Source: a virus
Strand: one strand, 5' to 3'
Virus record (IMG/VR): IMGVR_UViG_3300025276_000027
Span: 1-64,000 of that record
Length of the DNA: 64,000 bases
Shown: piece after piece, positions 8,201 to 19,900 of the stretch
Layout: each line of letters opens with the position of its first letter
Numbering within the stretch: position 1 is the first letter of the stretch
Notes under the pieces: generated by a model
What the model was told of the DNA's origin: nothing
Databases searched by the model: none
The model's input: the letters and a program-made list of their open reading frames with translations, nothing else
Translations under genes and position numbers: made by a program

Positions 8201-10903
8201 ACCATTACCTTCTATGATATCTATTAGATCTTGTTCACTAAATGCACTACCTACTCCACCAAAATCATTATTTGCATTTAGTCTTACTTGTTCAGTTACA
8301 TAATTAGAAATTGCCTGATCAATAACACCAGATCCATCAGTAGTACTACCTGCAAGTTTATTTAAAGCAAGTTGTAGTGATAATAATAAAGATCTTTGTG
8401 TTGCATTAAGCTCTGATGTTTCTTCAACCGAATACAGACCCTGAAAGGTTTTTATAAACCTATCAAAATTATTTGCATATGTTATATACTCAGGTTTAGA
8501 AAAATTAGCGGGATCTTCAATATATTTTGTAAATTCTTTAATTTGTTTTATTGCATCCATCATTAATGCTGAGTATGCTTGAGATCTAGATATAGGTCCT
8601 TCGCTAATAGCTATACCTATATAAGCCAAGTTACTTGCAATATCTTCTTTCATATCCTTCACACTACGGTCCATGAACACACTGCTGCGTACAGTATCCA
8701 TAGCATCTCTTTTAGAAATTAAGCCTATTCTGTATGTCTCAAGTGCAGTAAGCACAGTATTATATTCAGGATAATTATTTAAATCTATATTATCTGCTTG
8801 TTCTTGATCATTTTCAAATTGTTCTTCTGCAACAAAAGGTGCATCATATTGATCCGCAACAGCTTCTTCAAGCTTTCTTGTTTTGTTTTCAGCACTTAAT
8901 GACTCAGGTACAATCATATTTACCATGTCTTCGTTTTGCATAGGAGGATGATCAACAAGACCATCTTCTTTTATGTTACCACCAAACTTTTGATCTTTAC
9001 CTTTACCTGTAATATCTGCTACAAAGTGTACAGTTGCAGCTGCATAGTCACCTTGATATACTTGATAACCCATGTTTTCAGCCATCCTTCTATAGATGTT
9101 TACCTGTAAATTATGTTGTTCTCTAGTAGATAATGCTTGAATTCCTAGTTGAAATAGTATACTGTCTGTACTTAAATCCCAAGATTTATCATATTTTTTA
9201 AGTGTTAGTGATCCACCCTTTGTAGGTCTAAAGTATCTAGATGAAATTGAGTTTTTACTTGTCTTTAAATCTAATATTCTAACCTTACCGGTTTTGTCAA
9301 TGATCATTAAATCAACTGTGCCTGCTGTTTTAGTTGCATCATCAAATAGAACTACCTGTGATAATGCTATAGAATCTTCAGGCATTAGAAATTTTAGAGC
9401 AGATTGTAATTGATTATATACTTGATTTGCAATTTCAGGAGTAAGTAAGTTTAAACTAACTGTATCTAAAGATTCGCCAGCAATAAGAGCATCTAATAAA
9501 GCATCTACATCATTACCTACATCAAGATTCATCTGTACATCTTCTTGATTTTTTAGTTTACCTTTTATCTGTGTTGTGACAGAGTTATATTGCTCCCCCG
9601 TATTTATATTATAATATGTATGATCTTTTTCATTAAGAATAACAATTGATCCATCAGATGTATCTTTTAAATTTGCTGATAAAAAATCAACATCTGTTTC
9701 TGTTGTCTGTGCAACATGAAACATTTTATCTAGTATAATTTTTTGTACACCATTTGCTGAATTCCTTTGTATATCTAAAGCCTTTTTCTTTTGTGGAGAA
9801 AGGTTATATCTAATTTTACCATTTACCCTACTCTCTAATTTAAATTGTATACCTTCTGTATTTAAGAGTTTAGCAAGATCAGTAAAGTTAGTATCTGAGT
9901 TTATTGCAGATACTGGTACTTCTCTTCCTGTAAGATATTCATTTAAGTTATTTATGACATTCATAAACCACTCTAATGCGTCCTTTATTAAATCTGAAAA
10001 TCTACGTGTGGGTGTAGTTTCATATTCTTCTCTAAAATGTCTAGCTAATGCTTGTGTAACTATCTCTAAATCTCTATCTGTTTCACTAAAGCGTCTTTCT
10101 TTATTATATGAATCAGTGATTTCTTGTACCATCTCTGGAAAATTGATCCTAGCTTCAGCTAATAAATTATTAAACAAAGTATTATTATCTACTTTAATAG
10201 CATCTATAAATGGGTGTAGCATTTCCTCTATTGCTACTTCATTTGTTACTCTTCCTTTTATTAAGTATGCTGTACCATCCACATAAAAAGAGTTCATTTT
10301 ATCAAAAGGAACATTGCTTTTTTTCCATGATGGCATTTCATTATACATAGCTTTAGCATCAGATATAGATAACATTTCAACATTAACTTGAGGAAACATT
10401 CTTTTAAGATGCATTACTACTGCTCTAGCTCTAGGAGTATCCCAAGCTCTTGATGATTCAATCATATCTTTTGTTGTAAACATGTCTTCATTTACAGTTA
10501 CTCTATATGATTGCGTTGTTCTTTCAATTGTTACTCTATTCTCTGGAATATTATTTATAGATAAATACCTTTTAAGTCTTTTTAAATTACTGTTTAAATA
10601 AAACTCATCATACTGTTGAGTATTAGGATTTGAATTATTTATATAAAATTTATTTTGGAAACTATGCCCTATCCTTTCTCTTCGTAAATTATTTAATAAA
10701 CTATCTGAAAAGTTTCTTTGTTTTAAAGAAAATAATAATTTCTGATTACTTACAAATTCACTTGCTTCTAAAGCAGTAGGGAACGTATCTACATTATTAA
10801 GATCTTGCCATTGATTAATAACATTATTAGTGGCAATTTCTGTTTTATATACACCTTGCAATGCTTTATATTCAGCAGTATTTTTATTAGGACATCTAGC
10901 CAT
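5231..10903 (-). CDS. Giant virion protein with zincin-like and PD-(D/E)XK nuclease domains
   Basis: This 1890-residue protein follows the giant polymerase gene after 3 nt and is probably packaged and injected with it. Around 222-330 is a zincin-like region in which the metal motif reads E226-E-M-L-H230, with Glu in place of the first His, followed by an LARHF segment and a Trp-containing helix. At about 525-605 is a PD-(D/E)XK nuclease core: GTVD531, D545-L-K547-T-S and Q600-x3-Y604, the pattern of RecB/Cas4-type enzymes. The long remainder is helical and charged. A hydrophobic segment lies near 1742-1766 (GIMLSTFVLSQVLQGLLAG), just before an Asp run. The nuclease could cut host DNA on entry or process phage DNA. 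This is a fusion of domains rather than one recognised family. Confidence 0.8.
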   Translation of the reverse strand: MARCPNKNTAEYKALQGVYKTEIATNNVINQWQDLNNVDTFPTALEASEFVSNQKLLFSLKQRNFSDSLLNNLRRERIGHSFQNKFYINNSNPNTQQYDEFYLNSNLKRLKRYLSINNIPENRVTIERTTQSYRVTVNEDMFTTKDMIESSRAWDTPRARAVVMHLKRMFPQVNVEMLSISDAKAMYNEMPSWKKSNVPFDKMNSFYVDGTAYLIKGRVTNEVAIEEMLHPFIDAIKVDNNTLFNNLLAEARINFPEMVQEITDSYNKERRFSETDRDLEIVTQALARHFREEYETTPTRRFSDLIKDALEWFMNVINNLNEYLTGREVPVSAINSDTNFTDLAKLLNTEGIQFKLESRVNGKIRYNLSPQKKKALDIQRNSANGVQKIILDKMFHVAQTTETDVDFLSANLKDTSDGSIVILNEKDHTYYNINTGEQYNSVTTQIKGKLKNQEDVQMNLDVGNDVDALLDALIAGESLDTVSLNLLTPEIANQVYNQLQSALKFLMPEDSIALSQVVLFDDATKTAGTVDLMIIDKTGKVRILDLKTSKNSISSRYFRPTKGGSLTLKKYDKSWDLSTDSILFQLGIQALSTREQHNLQVNIYRRMAENMGYQVYQGDYAAATVHFVADITGKGKDQKFGGNIKEDGLVDHPPMQNEDMVNMIVPESLSAENKTRKLEEAVADQYDAPFVAEEQFENDQEQADNIDLNNYPEYNTVLTALETYRIGLISKRDAMDTVRSSVFMDRSVKDMKEDIASNLAYIGIAISEGPISRSQAYSALMMDAIKQIKEFTKYIEDPANFSKPEYITYANNFDRFIKTFQGLYSVEETSELNATQRSLLLSLQLALNKLAGSTTDGSGVIDQAISNYVTEQVRLNANNDFGGVGSAFSEQDLIDIIEGNGVQDIDTMDLQTKDMATSPKVLLAVMDKLFKNKKQRLLDNIGQRNEIITKLANKVLRLSPTNDRQKIYDFMHEGDGEYVKVIGKQYRKIQEEIRNVLYDNDGKPYLYRDVTDLDSASQADIDYNIDVANKKRAFSDFFRAEIKDESGELVDGMYHRYTSDFIEERRRYEYWVPGTDKNPFGTWRRKDSRAVSDKEYSIYVAKYYESISYTKAQRDGQGNPTGAVVRGQDFKAVKEQFIETREVTADGRDMTSAKYRAIMNPTDALGQAQKEFYEMYVDVFENDLLKKLPLDYLTQMLGKTPLVKGNFINNLKEKPSWFSRAYAKTVGAEAWKMFQSTSQQRGVALDENGNLVSQLPIYYVGSARREGAIEELDKRISTLKDQKKKGLINISVYNTQLAELRGDRAKLVSQPTTGEISRDLGDSLMKFSAMAENYEVMGTIEDTLNAFVKVIEKREYQPADPTITTGTRIDGAFQKRGIIKGKDSNILRKANKWMSMTFYEEDTMSKGAVDKISDGLIQLSSLSYVAFNPFGNFNNYVIGRINNNIEMLGSRFFSKKAYRRATWEFNKRAVPDLVQRSSYVVGDLGDVLTFGLVKGAAASTYDAKKPNSKYEAFVDLFRMMDKMSDLREQTSDTSSGKSWFAKATEWGYILQDAAEYNVQTKVGMAILMDTQIKNKVTGETLSLYDAFQYNSTTHKNELKEGFDTVVKKNGTEIAYTDEFRYSLRNEIREVNKQIHGNYAKEDRVVMQSTTIGKLAFQFHKWVAPAIRARYQREYFDQNLGWMEGRYISAFKFLAYVKSEIVKGNKEFSTYNKGFLDAYGYTGEGGNLDQRATNKLYGFYRTMGEIGIMLSTFVLSQVLQGLLAGDDDDSDTTKRFKNILKYQADRTYKELVMFTLLPDGLTQQYQMFKSPIAATRTMGELGEALSMSLTTPLGYLYYSDEEFKSNSSFVYQQKPRKGQLKVYKNWKDVIPVLYSIQKYDAYLRMNNYFIK

Positions 10904-10906
10904 GAT

Positions 10907-13900
10907 TTATAAATTACATTTTTTAATTTGGTCTATAAAACCTTCTTCATTTTCATAGATACCATTATTATATTCTTCAATAAAGTCTTCCAAAGATAGG
11001 ATATTATTTTCTCTGAGAGACGCCATTGCTTCTTTATTTCCTTGTATATTAGAATCCCAAAAATCTGTAAGCATAGGAAACTGCTCATCTAACTCCATTC
11101 CAAAATCTAAAGTTAACTGACTTTCAACTTCATCTACTTCAGGCAATGATGTGTCTACATCATCAATAACGTTTGCTTCAAGTTCACTTTGATCTTGTGC
11201 TTCTTGATTTAAACCAAGCTGCTCCAATAGAAATGCTGTGTCAGCAACATTAGTCATGGTTGCTTCAGGATCAAGTTGTACATCAATACTATTTTCAGTT
11301 GCTTCAATATTTACATTATCAGATTGTAATACCTCTTGTTGTACTGCAAAATCTGATGGATCCATTGCAAAATCCATATATGGATCTTCTTGATTTTTTC
11401 CATTTTTAGAATTTACAAAAGCTCTTATTTCTTTATATGTAGGTCTAGGGCCAAACATAAAACCAATATGCGTTTGTTGATTAGAACCAAATGGATCTAT
11501 TTCCTTATATGTTTTAGATTCTGAATCTAACTTATATGTTTTGATGACACCTTGTACATCAACAACTCTAACATAGTTTGGTGTAGCATCTCTATCTAAA
11601 ACAATTGAAGCCCAATTTACTGTTACTTCATTGTCTTTTACCTGAACACCTGGTTGTAAACTTCCGGTTGTTAAAGATCTTTTAAAAGTCCAAAGTTTAG
11701 ATCCATTAATATTAGACTCAAGAAAACCTTCTGTAAATTCTTTTGTTAACTCTTCTTTAGATAATCCAAATACAGACTCAAAAGAAACATCTCCTCTCAC
11801 TGCTTTTTCAACAGTATTAATATGAGATAAAAATTTATTCATTGTAAATGGAGCAATTGCTTCTAACAAACTACCATACCTCAATTGTAATCCATCTTTA
11901 ACCATCATATAGTTAATTATTGTCTGAGCTTGATTTTTAGTATCTAAAGACCCATATAGTTGTGCAAAACTATTTTGTAAATCTACTTTTTGAGGAGCGG
12001 ATAAATTTCTAAATGTATTTGCCATTGCTATGTTAAGACCTGAATCATTACCTACATCTGTTGCAGATTCTGGTATAACAAAATTATCAATAAAGAAATT
12101 TGATTCACCTTTTGATTCTAATACTTCTTTTATTTCATTTATAACATCTACAATAGATCTATCTGAGTTTGGATATATTAAATCATTACTTAAGACTTTT
12201 TCATTTAATGTACCGTTTTGTAAAAGATTATACTGATAACCTTTTATATTTAAATAAGATAAAAGATCTAGTGCAATATTTTGAACATCTTCTGTTTTTA
12301 ATGTTGTAGCCCTTGTGTCTATATTATCTACTACATTGTTTAATATATCTTGAAAAACCGGAGCAGCAGATAAAAATGTTGCTGGTAATAAATAATCAGT
12401 AACTTGCTTAAACAATTTTAAATATGTACTATACCAAGTATTGCTATTATAAATTTTATTTAAATCTAATGGAGCATCTTCGCTAAGCAAATCTTGTATA
12501 TCTTTTTTCTTATCTAATACAGTTGCAACATCTTTACCTAGACCTTTGGTAAGGCTAGTTGGTGCACCCATCTTATCTGTAAATTGTTTTAAATCCGCTA
12601 GCTGTTTAAAATCTTGTAGGATACTAATATTTACTTCATCAGTTACTTCACCTGGAAAATTAATAGCATCTAATAAAACTGCATTTGTTACTGATATTCC
12701 TCGTGGTAATGTACCTGTCTCTTTTTTTACTTTATCAATTAATCTGAAATATTCCTTTTCTACTAATGTATCAATACCCGGATCAAATTTATCTTTTTTG
12801 TTTAATGCTTGAGAATATAAATCTTGTATAACCGGATTATTTATTAATAATATAGATGTTTTAATAGGTATACTTAATGAAGTCATCATTGATACTAAAC
12901 CTAATGCATGTCTATTTAAACCTAACTTTGCAAACAAACGCTCCTTGGCATTATCTGTAGCCATAGTAATAAGAGAGGATATTGTATCTTGATTTCTTTG
13001 ATCACCCTCATTCTTTTTCTCTGTAGTATATTTAAATGAATCATATGTTACCCCATCTATGATAATTGGAGATTTCAAATCAATCTTATATTCAGTAAGC
13101 AAACTAAGATATAAGTTAGGTAATACAGCAGCTCCAATAGAAGCTCCTTTATTTGCTTTAAAAGCAAGTATTTTACCAACCAAGTCATCTACATCATTGT
13201 TTTCTTCTAACATTCTATTTTTAAATATATCAGAAACTTCTGCTAAATCTGCCAGTGTACTATTAAGTATATCCAAAGCAGCAGGAGAATAAGAAATAGG
13301 ATTTTCACCAGATGCTACACTATCATTTCCAAGCAATGCATATTTATAATCTAGTATTTTATTATTTAAAGGAGCAGCATATGGTTCTCCAAACTTAGCA
13401 ACATATTCACCATACTGAGCTTTAGTAATAGGCAGGCCAAGTAATTGTAATGCTTTTACACCTGCCTCTTTTAATCCTGCATCTGTAACAATATTTTGTT
13501 TTGTTAAAAATTGATAGTATGCTTTTTCTTCAGATTCTGTAAGGCTATTTTCAATTTTAGCAGCATCTAAATTTTCATCATAAGTCAAATAGGCTTCAGA
13601 GTATATTGTTCCAGATTTATTTACATTAGCATTTATATATCTAATGTAATCTGAATAATTTTCTTCAAGCTTATTTTTATTACCATACTCAAAAAACTCT
13701 CCATCTTTTACATAAAAGTCCTTAAACTGTGCAAAAACTTTATCAATATCAAAATCTGCACCAGATACCTCAACTAACTCTCTAGCAAACATTGCTGAAG
13801 AACCATAAAACACCGGCATGAAATCAACCCATTTAATATTCATTGCAGAATGATTATCTTGAGATGGTATTCTTACACCAAACATTTTTGATATTGCTTC

Positions 13901-16900
13901 AGGCATAGTTGCTGAAGGTGTATTTTCAATTAAATCCATTACAGATTTATGGTGTGCTGGCATCATCATCTCAGTATACCTTTGACCTGTAGGTTCACCA
14001 TTAGAGTCATATTCCATTATACCATGTCTCAATCTATCTAATACAACAACTCCTTCTGGGCCAATATTTTCTTGTGTTAATGAATCAATGTTAAATAAGT
14101 CATTTTCAGTTCCTTGCCAAGCAGCTCTTCTTATAATTTCAGATCTAATTGGTACTCCATCTTTAATTTCAAATACTCTTCTATAAACTTTATTTCCAAA
14201 GTCTGATACTAAAGTAAGTCCTAATCCAGGAGTTCTTTCTGAGAAAACCCCTTTACTAAAATAAGATAAAAACAACTGTTCAAATTTTCTTACTATTATT
14301 TGATTGTTCAGATTATAATTTGGTATTCCTTCAGTCATAGAAAAGAACTCTAGTATTTGACTGCTAGACTGAGAAGCCTTAAGACCACTTAATGCAAACT
14401 GTAAAAATGCAGCAAGTTTAGGTGTAATTTTACCAGAAGCTTGAGATATACTTAACTCATCCATTGCATTTTCAAAACTAAATATCAAGTTCGTTTTATC
14501 ATTAAATTTTAAAGTAACTCTTTGTGATATAGCTTTATTATATTCTGTTCTAATTTCCTTAACAGACATATTTAATGCTGGAACAAATTGTTTATCATTT
14601 TGTTCAGAAGTTAGTATCTGTTTTATTTGTGTAGGATCAATCTGCTCTAATTTATTAGATGGGTTTAATTGCTGAAGACCCATAAATCTTGCATCCAATG
14701 TAGTAACACCGTTAGTGAATGGATCTGTATTATCTAATTCTTCAAGTAAATTAACACGTTGTTTCTTCATTTTAACTGCACTTAATGGCGCAGCAATTGC
14801 AATTGTTTCTTTTTCTTTCTCAATAGCTTCTAACTTCAATCTTAAATTATGAAGTGTTTCTTTTCCTGGTAGAGCAACCCAAGATTTTATATCATCATTC
14901 CATTCAGACGTATATTGCGGTGTTAATGTAAATGCAGACATTTTAAGAAATGTACTACCATCACCATAAACAAGTTTTTTTGAATTTAATAAAGCTTGCA
15001 TCTTAGCATACCCTTCTGGTGTAGCCTCATTTCCAAATACTGAATCAGAGGTTATTGTTTGACCAGCTTCAATTCTATTAATAAATTCTGCTTGAGCTGC
15101 AGATAACTTTCCAAAACCAAACCACATGTACCTAAATGCTTTTGTTGTAATATACATTTGAGCATCAGCAAAATCAATCCCACTGTCTTGAGGCTCTGTT
15201 AATGTAACTAAGCTTATATCATCTACAGGATGTATTACTCCATGCTCTGGTGCTGTTATTGCTGAGTATGCGCTATAGTATGCACCATTCTGCATTTTAG
15301 CTCTTTTAATTTGATCTACTGAATCTTTTAAAGAAACAGCCTGATCACCTAAGAGAATCTCATTTATAGAGTATGAATTTATAGCATCATTAAAGAATAT
15401 CTGTTTAAGGTTGTGCCTAAAGTTATTATTAAGATTCAGTAATGAAGCTGATTGTACAAGAGCTCCTCTACTAACTCCAGCTGCTATAACGGGACCATTC
15501 TTAACTTGATTAGATATTTGATCTTCTATTTTTAATTCATCTATTAACTGTTCAAATACTTGAAAACGGCTTTCTAAATTATCAACTAAATTATTTCGTA
15601 ATGCTGTCATTCCTGATACTTCATCAGTAACCTCACTAGTTTGTTGTGTAACTGTTCCTGCTAAAGCATCATCAAGAGTTATAATATTACCTGCTTTACC
15701 AGCTTTGATTGCTGCGTTAATAAGAAAGGTCTGTTGTTCCACAGACATTAATGTCTTAGTATTAAAGAATGTAAGTGCTCTTCCGTCTGTATATCCTAAT
15801 ATATCTTCTTGAGTCTTTGTTATATCATTTGCTTCTCTGTTTATTCTAGCAAACTCAGTTCTAATTTTATCTATATATATATCTACAGCCTCTTCAGTTA
15901 AAACAGCTTCACCATTAACCATTTCTACAGTCTTAATTACAGGTAATGCAGCCATATCACCTGTATTAGATGCTTCCATTACTCTTATAAGTATTGGTGC
16001 TAATGCTGAAATAATTTTATTACCTTCTCTATCTAAACTCTCTACTCTAGATACCTTATAACTTTTAGAATTTAAAAGAGCCCCATAATTATTTATTAAG
16101 TTAAGAGCAAACTCTTGTGGAGTAAAGTCACCATATGTTGAGGTTTGTTTAATACCCTGTAAACCATCATTTAATTCTTCTTCTGTAGATATTAAATCTC
16201 CTATCTTATTTCCTGCTACTCTTATTACTTGCAATCTTGATTCTAATGATAACTGTTTGAAAGCAGAACTATTCAATAAATAGTTATTTGCTAAATATGG
16301 ATCAGACTCAAGAAGGTCTACTAAAGCTTCAGGGTTGTTTAACTGAGCAATCTTTTTTAAATGATATGTAGGTAATTGATGTGCATAAATTAAATCCCCA
16401 TTAGGATTTTTAAATACAGATGCTCCAATTGTTTCATCAAATGGTGCATTAGCTATAGACATATTTTTTAATCTACTGTCCATACCATCTTTACCAACAG
16501 AAAATATATCTTCATTAGATTGTATCAACTGATTCATTAAAGCTATAGAGCTTTCTTTGTAAGCTGATCCATCTAAATCATGTGTCAGTGCTGCACTTTC
16601 ATTTTTATTTAATTTTAGAAAAACGCTTTGGTCTTCCTTTAAATTAGTTCTGTTATACAGCATACTATACTGAAGAAATAATGGGCTAATCTTAATACCA
16701 GAAAGCTCAAATAATTCTTGTGAATATTTCTTAGAATCTTTTTTAAGTTTAGCACTTGTAATTGCTTTATCTGTAGGTAAAATATCCTTTTGTATTTGTG
16801 AAAGTAAATTTATTAGTAAATCCTTTCTCTTAGGATCAATGATTAATTGTTTTCTTTTACTTATAAAACCTTGGTTCCATCTATCCAATTGAGAATTTAC

Positions 16901-19900
16901 ATCATCTCTTTCAGATGCAGAGTATACTATAGTATTACCAGCATTATCTCTTTCATTAAATAAATAATCTACCCTAAAGTTTTCAAAACCTTTAAGTATA
17001 GATTGAAATAAAAGAGGAGATTGTATTTCAGTAGGTATACCATTATCTTTTAATAACTGTTCTTTGGTTATTCCAACATCATTTAAAATTCTTTGTACTA
17101 TAGCTCCAGTTTCTGAATTGTCTTGTCCAAAGAAATACATACTTTGAAGTATCTGTTTAGGGTCAGTTAAATTCTTTACAGCTTTTAATAAACCATTATA
17201 TGCTTCTACAAAATCAACAGCTATTATTAATGGCTCACCATTTGTTAATTCTACATTTCCAAAGTAATCTGTTGCTTCTACAGAAGTTGTTGCAATATAA
17301 GCTCTAAGTTGACTAGATAGAGATCTAAAACCACCAATCATTGATGCATCCTTTTCATACTCTGTTGTAGATCTTATACCCGTTGCGTCTTCAAATTCTT
17401 CTACTTCATATCGTTCATTATCTGATTTGTCACTTATTTGATTTATGTATGCTATACTTTGTTCTCTTATTGTGGCACTATAATTATCAAACGCTGATTG
17501 TATTTCATTTAACTTCACCTTCTGCAGATCAGTCTTATTTTCATTAATTGGATTATCAATACTGTATAACCATTCAAAGTCATCCAATACAGAATCCATT
17601 TGATTTTTAGGGTTATAAGATTCTGTTAATTTAGATACACGTTGTAAAAACATAGCTGATATATTTCTGACTAATGGATCTGCTATATCACTTTCTAAAT
17701 AAATAAATCCTAAATTTCCTTTCTCAGTTATTGAGTTATAAGGTATTAATGCATTTGCTTCTATTGTAGCTCCAACGTTTAATGCTGTAGTAAATTCATT
17801 ATTTGCTATTTGTGCTCCTTTAAATTTACCACTATCAATATTTTCAAATAGAGTACGCAATTCATTTTTTGAATATGAATTAAATACAGACTGAATCCAA
17901 TCTAGAATTCTAGTAAATAAAGATTTAACACTTGCATCAGTATTGGTATTCTTAGGGTTTATTTTAAACTTGTTAAATTCATCTGCTAGATATTCTTCAT
18001 AGTATTGATTCTCTAGTTCTTGCCTAGTCATGTTACTATATGTATCTGCAGAGTTTTTAAATTTCTGTAGTTCTTTCTCAAAGCTTTTTCCTTCAGCTCT
18101 AAGTTTAGCTCTTACTTCTTTTCTAGCAATATTTCTATATCTTTTTATTTCTTCATCACTAAGTAGCATTCTAAATACACCGTGAAAAGCTTCATGATAT
18201 TTATAAGGAGAAAGTGCACCAGTATAAATAGTTCCAGATACCTTTTGTCCACCAGCCACATGATTTAACCCTAATACAAAGGCACCAACACGTACACCCC
18301 CTGCTTTTAAATTATTACCTAATGTAGTTATATCAGATATATTCATATAACCAGGTAAGTTGTTTGCAGCCCAATCAGTAAAGACATCTATATCCTCTAC
18401 ATCTGTCAAACTAAAATCAGAAGAAGACATAATTTTATTAGCTTCTTTTTCAATTGCTTTTCTTTGAGCTAATAATTTTTGATACTCTTCACTTGTTCTA
18501 AGAGTCTTACCTCTATCTTTAGGTGCTACACCCTCTAATAGCTGCGTCTTAACAGTTTCAAGTTGTTGTTTTATATCTTCAAGATTATTGATTTGTTGTG
18601 TTGCTGGCTGCTTACCGTCTCTAAACATTTGCCAGCTAGATTTATTATTTCCAACTTGTGGAATACTATCATCTAATCTATCTTGAATATAGTCAACTAT
18701 GATACCCATTTTGTCCATAGTAAAATCATAGTTCTTGTTTATTCTATTCAGAACCATTTGTCTACCTACTTCTTGTGTTATCTTTCCGTTCTTTATGCTT
18801 TTCTCTATTATCTTTATGTAATTCTCTATAGAGTTATCTTCTTCAGCTTTTGCTTCTTTACCATAATATATGGTACTACCATCCACGTCTTTATTTTTAG
18901 TCTTAGTTCCAAGAGGTTGTGTACTATTACCTCTACTTGCAGCACGTTTTGCTTCATATAACTTAGTAATAAGACTCTGGAATTTAGCTCTATCTTTATC
19001 AGCAACCTCTGATGTAACAGGATCTCTTAAAGCTTGAATCTGTTCCTCAATAGTAGATACAGCATCATCAAACTTTTGATTTGGATTAGATGTTGAAACT
19101 TGCTCACTAGTGTTAAGTCCTAAGAAATTTTGAGCTTTAACTCCTAATTGATTTAATACAGCGTCTATTTCCTTCTGAGAAGTAGCAAGACCATTCATTT
19201 GGTTAGGTACTCCTTCAAACTTACCAATTAAAAAGAATTTTACAGATCCATCTGGACTTGTTGCTTTTATTATCTCGGATCCATTTTCATTGTTTTTAAT
19301 TATTTGATTTACAATACCTCCTTTTATGTTCTTTTGTTCAAAAGTATAAATACCTTCTACCCTAGAAAAAGCTTCAACCCCACTAGTTTGTTGTAAACCT
19401 TCTCCACCTCTTTGAGATACCATTACATTAATAGTAGCAGCTCTCATATTATAAACTTCTACTTCTCTTGATGTTAAATTATCTACACCCTCTTTAACAA
19501 TTTTATTTGCTATATGGTTAATAAATTCAGAAGGGAGTGTAAGGAAATCTTTAGCTGCAAATTCAGCAAATGCGAGATCACTTAAGTCTAATAAACTAAA
19601 CTCTGCTTCTTCTGAAGTAAAATTAGATTCATCTATTTCAGTATTTTCTACTACATCTTCTTTTATATTACCCTTATCTATTTCAGCTTGAATAGCAGAA
19701 GACTCACCTGTAGCTCTAGCAGAACTATTTAATACTACTTCAGGTCTTACATTAGTTGTTGTTAAATCAATAATTTCATTAGCAGATGTTGCTGTAGGAA
19801 AAGATTCTCTAAAGTTCTTATTTGATAAAGTAACTTTTGTTGCTTTAATGTCGGCATCATTATTAAAATCTTTTATTAATGACTGTATAAATCCAGTAGC

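Noticed and set aside
9954-10286. Long open frames on the strand opposite the giant genes (for example 9954-10286 and 43530-44030 plus)
   Set aside because: They lie wholly or almost wholly within long, motif-bearing genes on the other strand and have no start context or spacing of their own.
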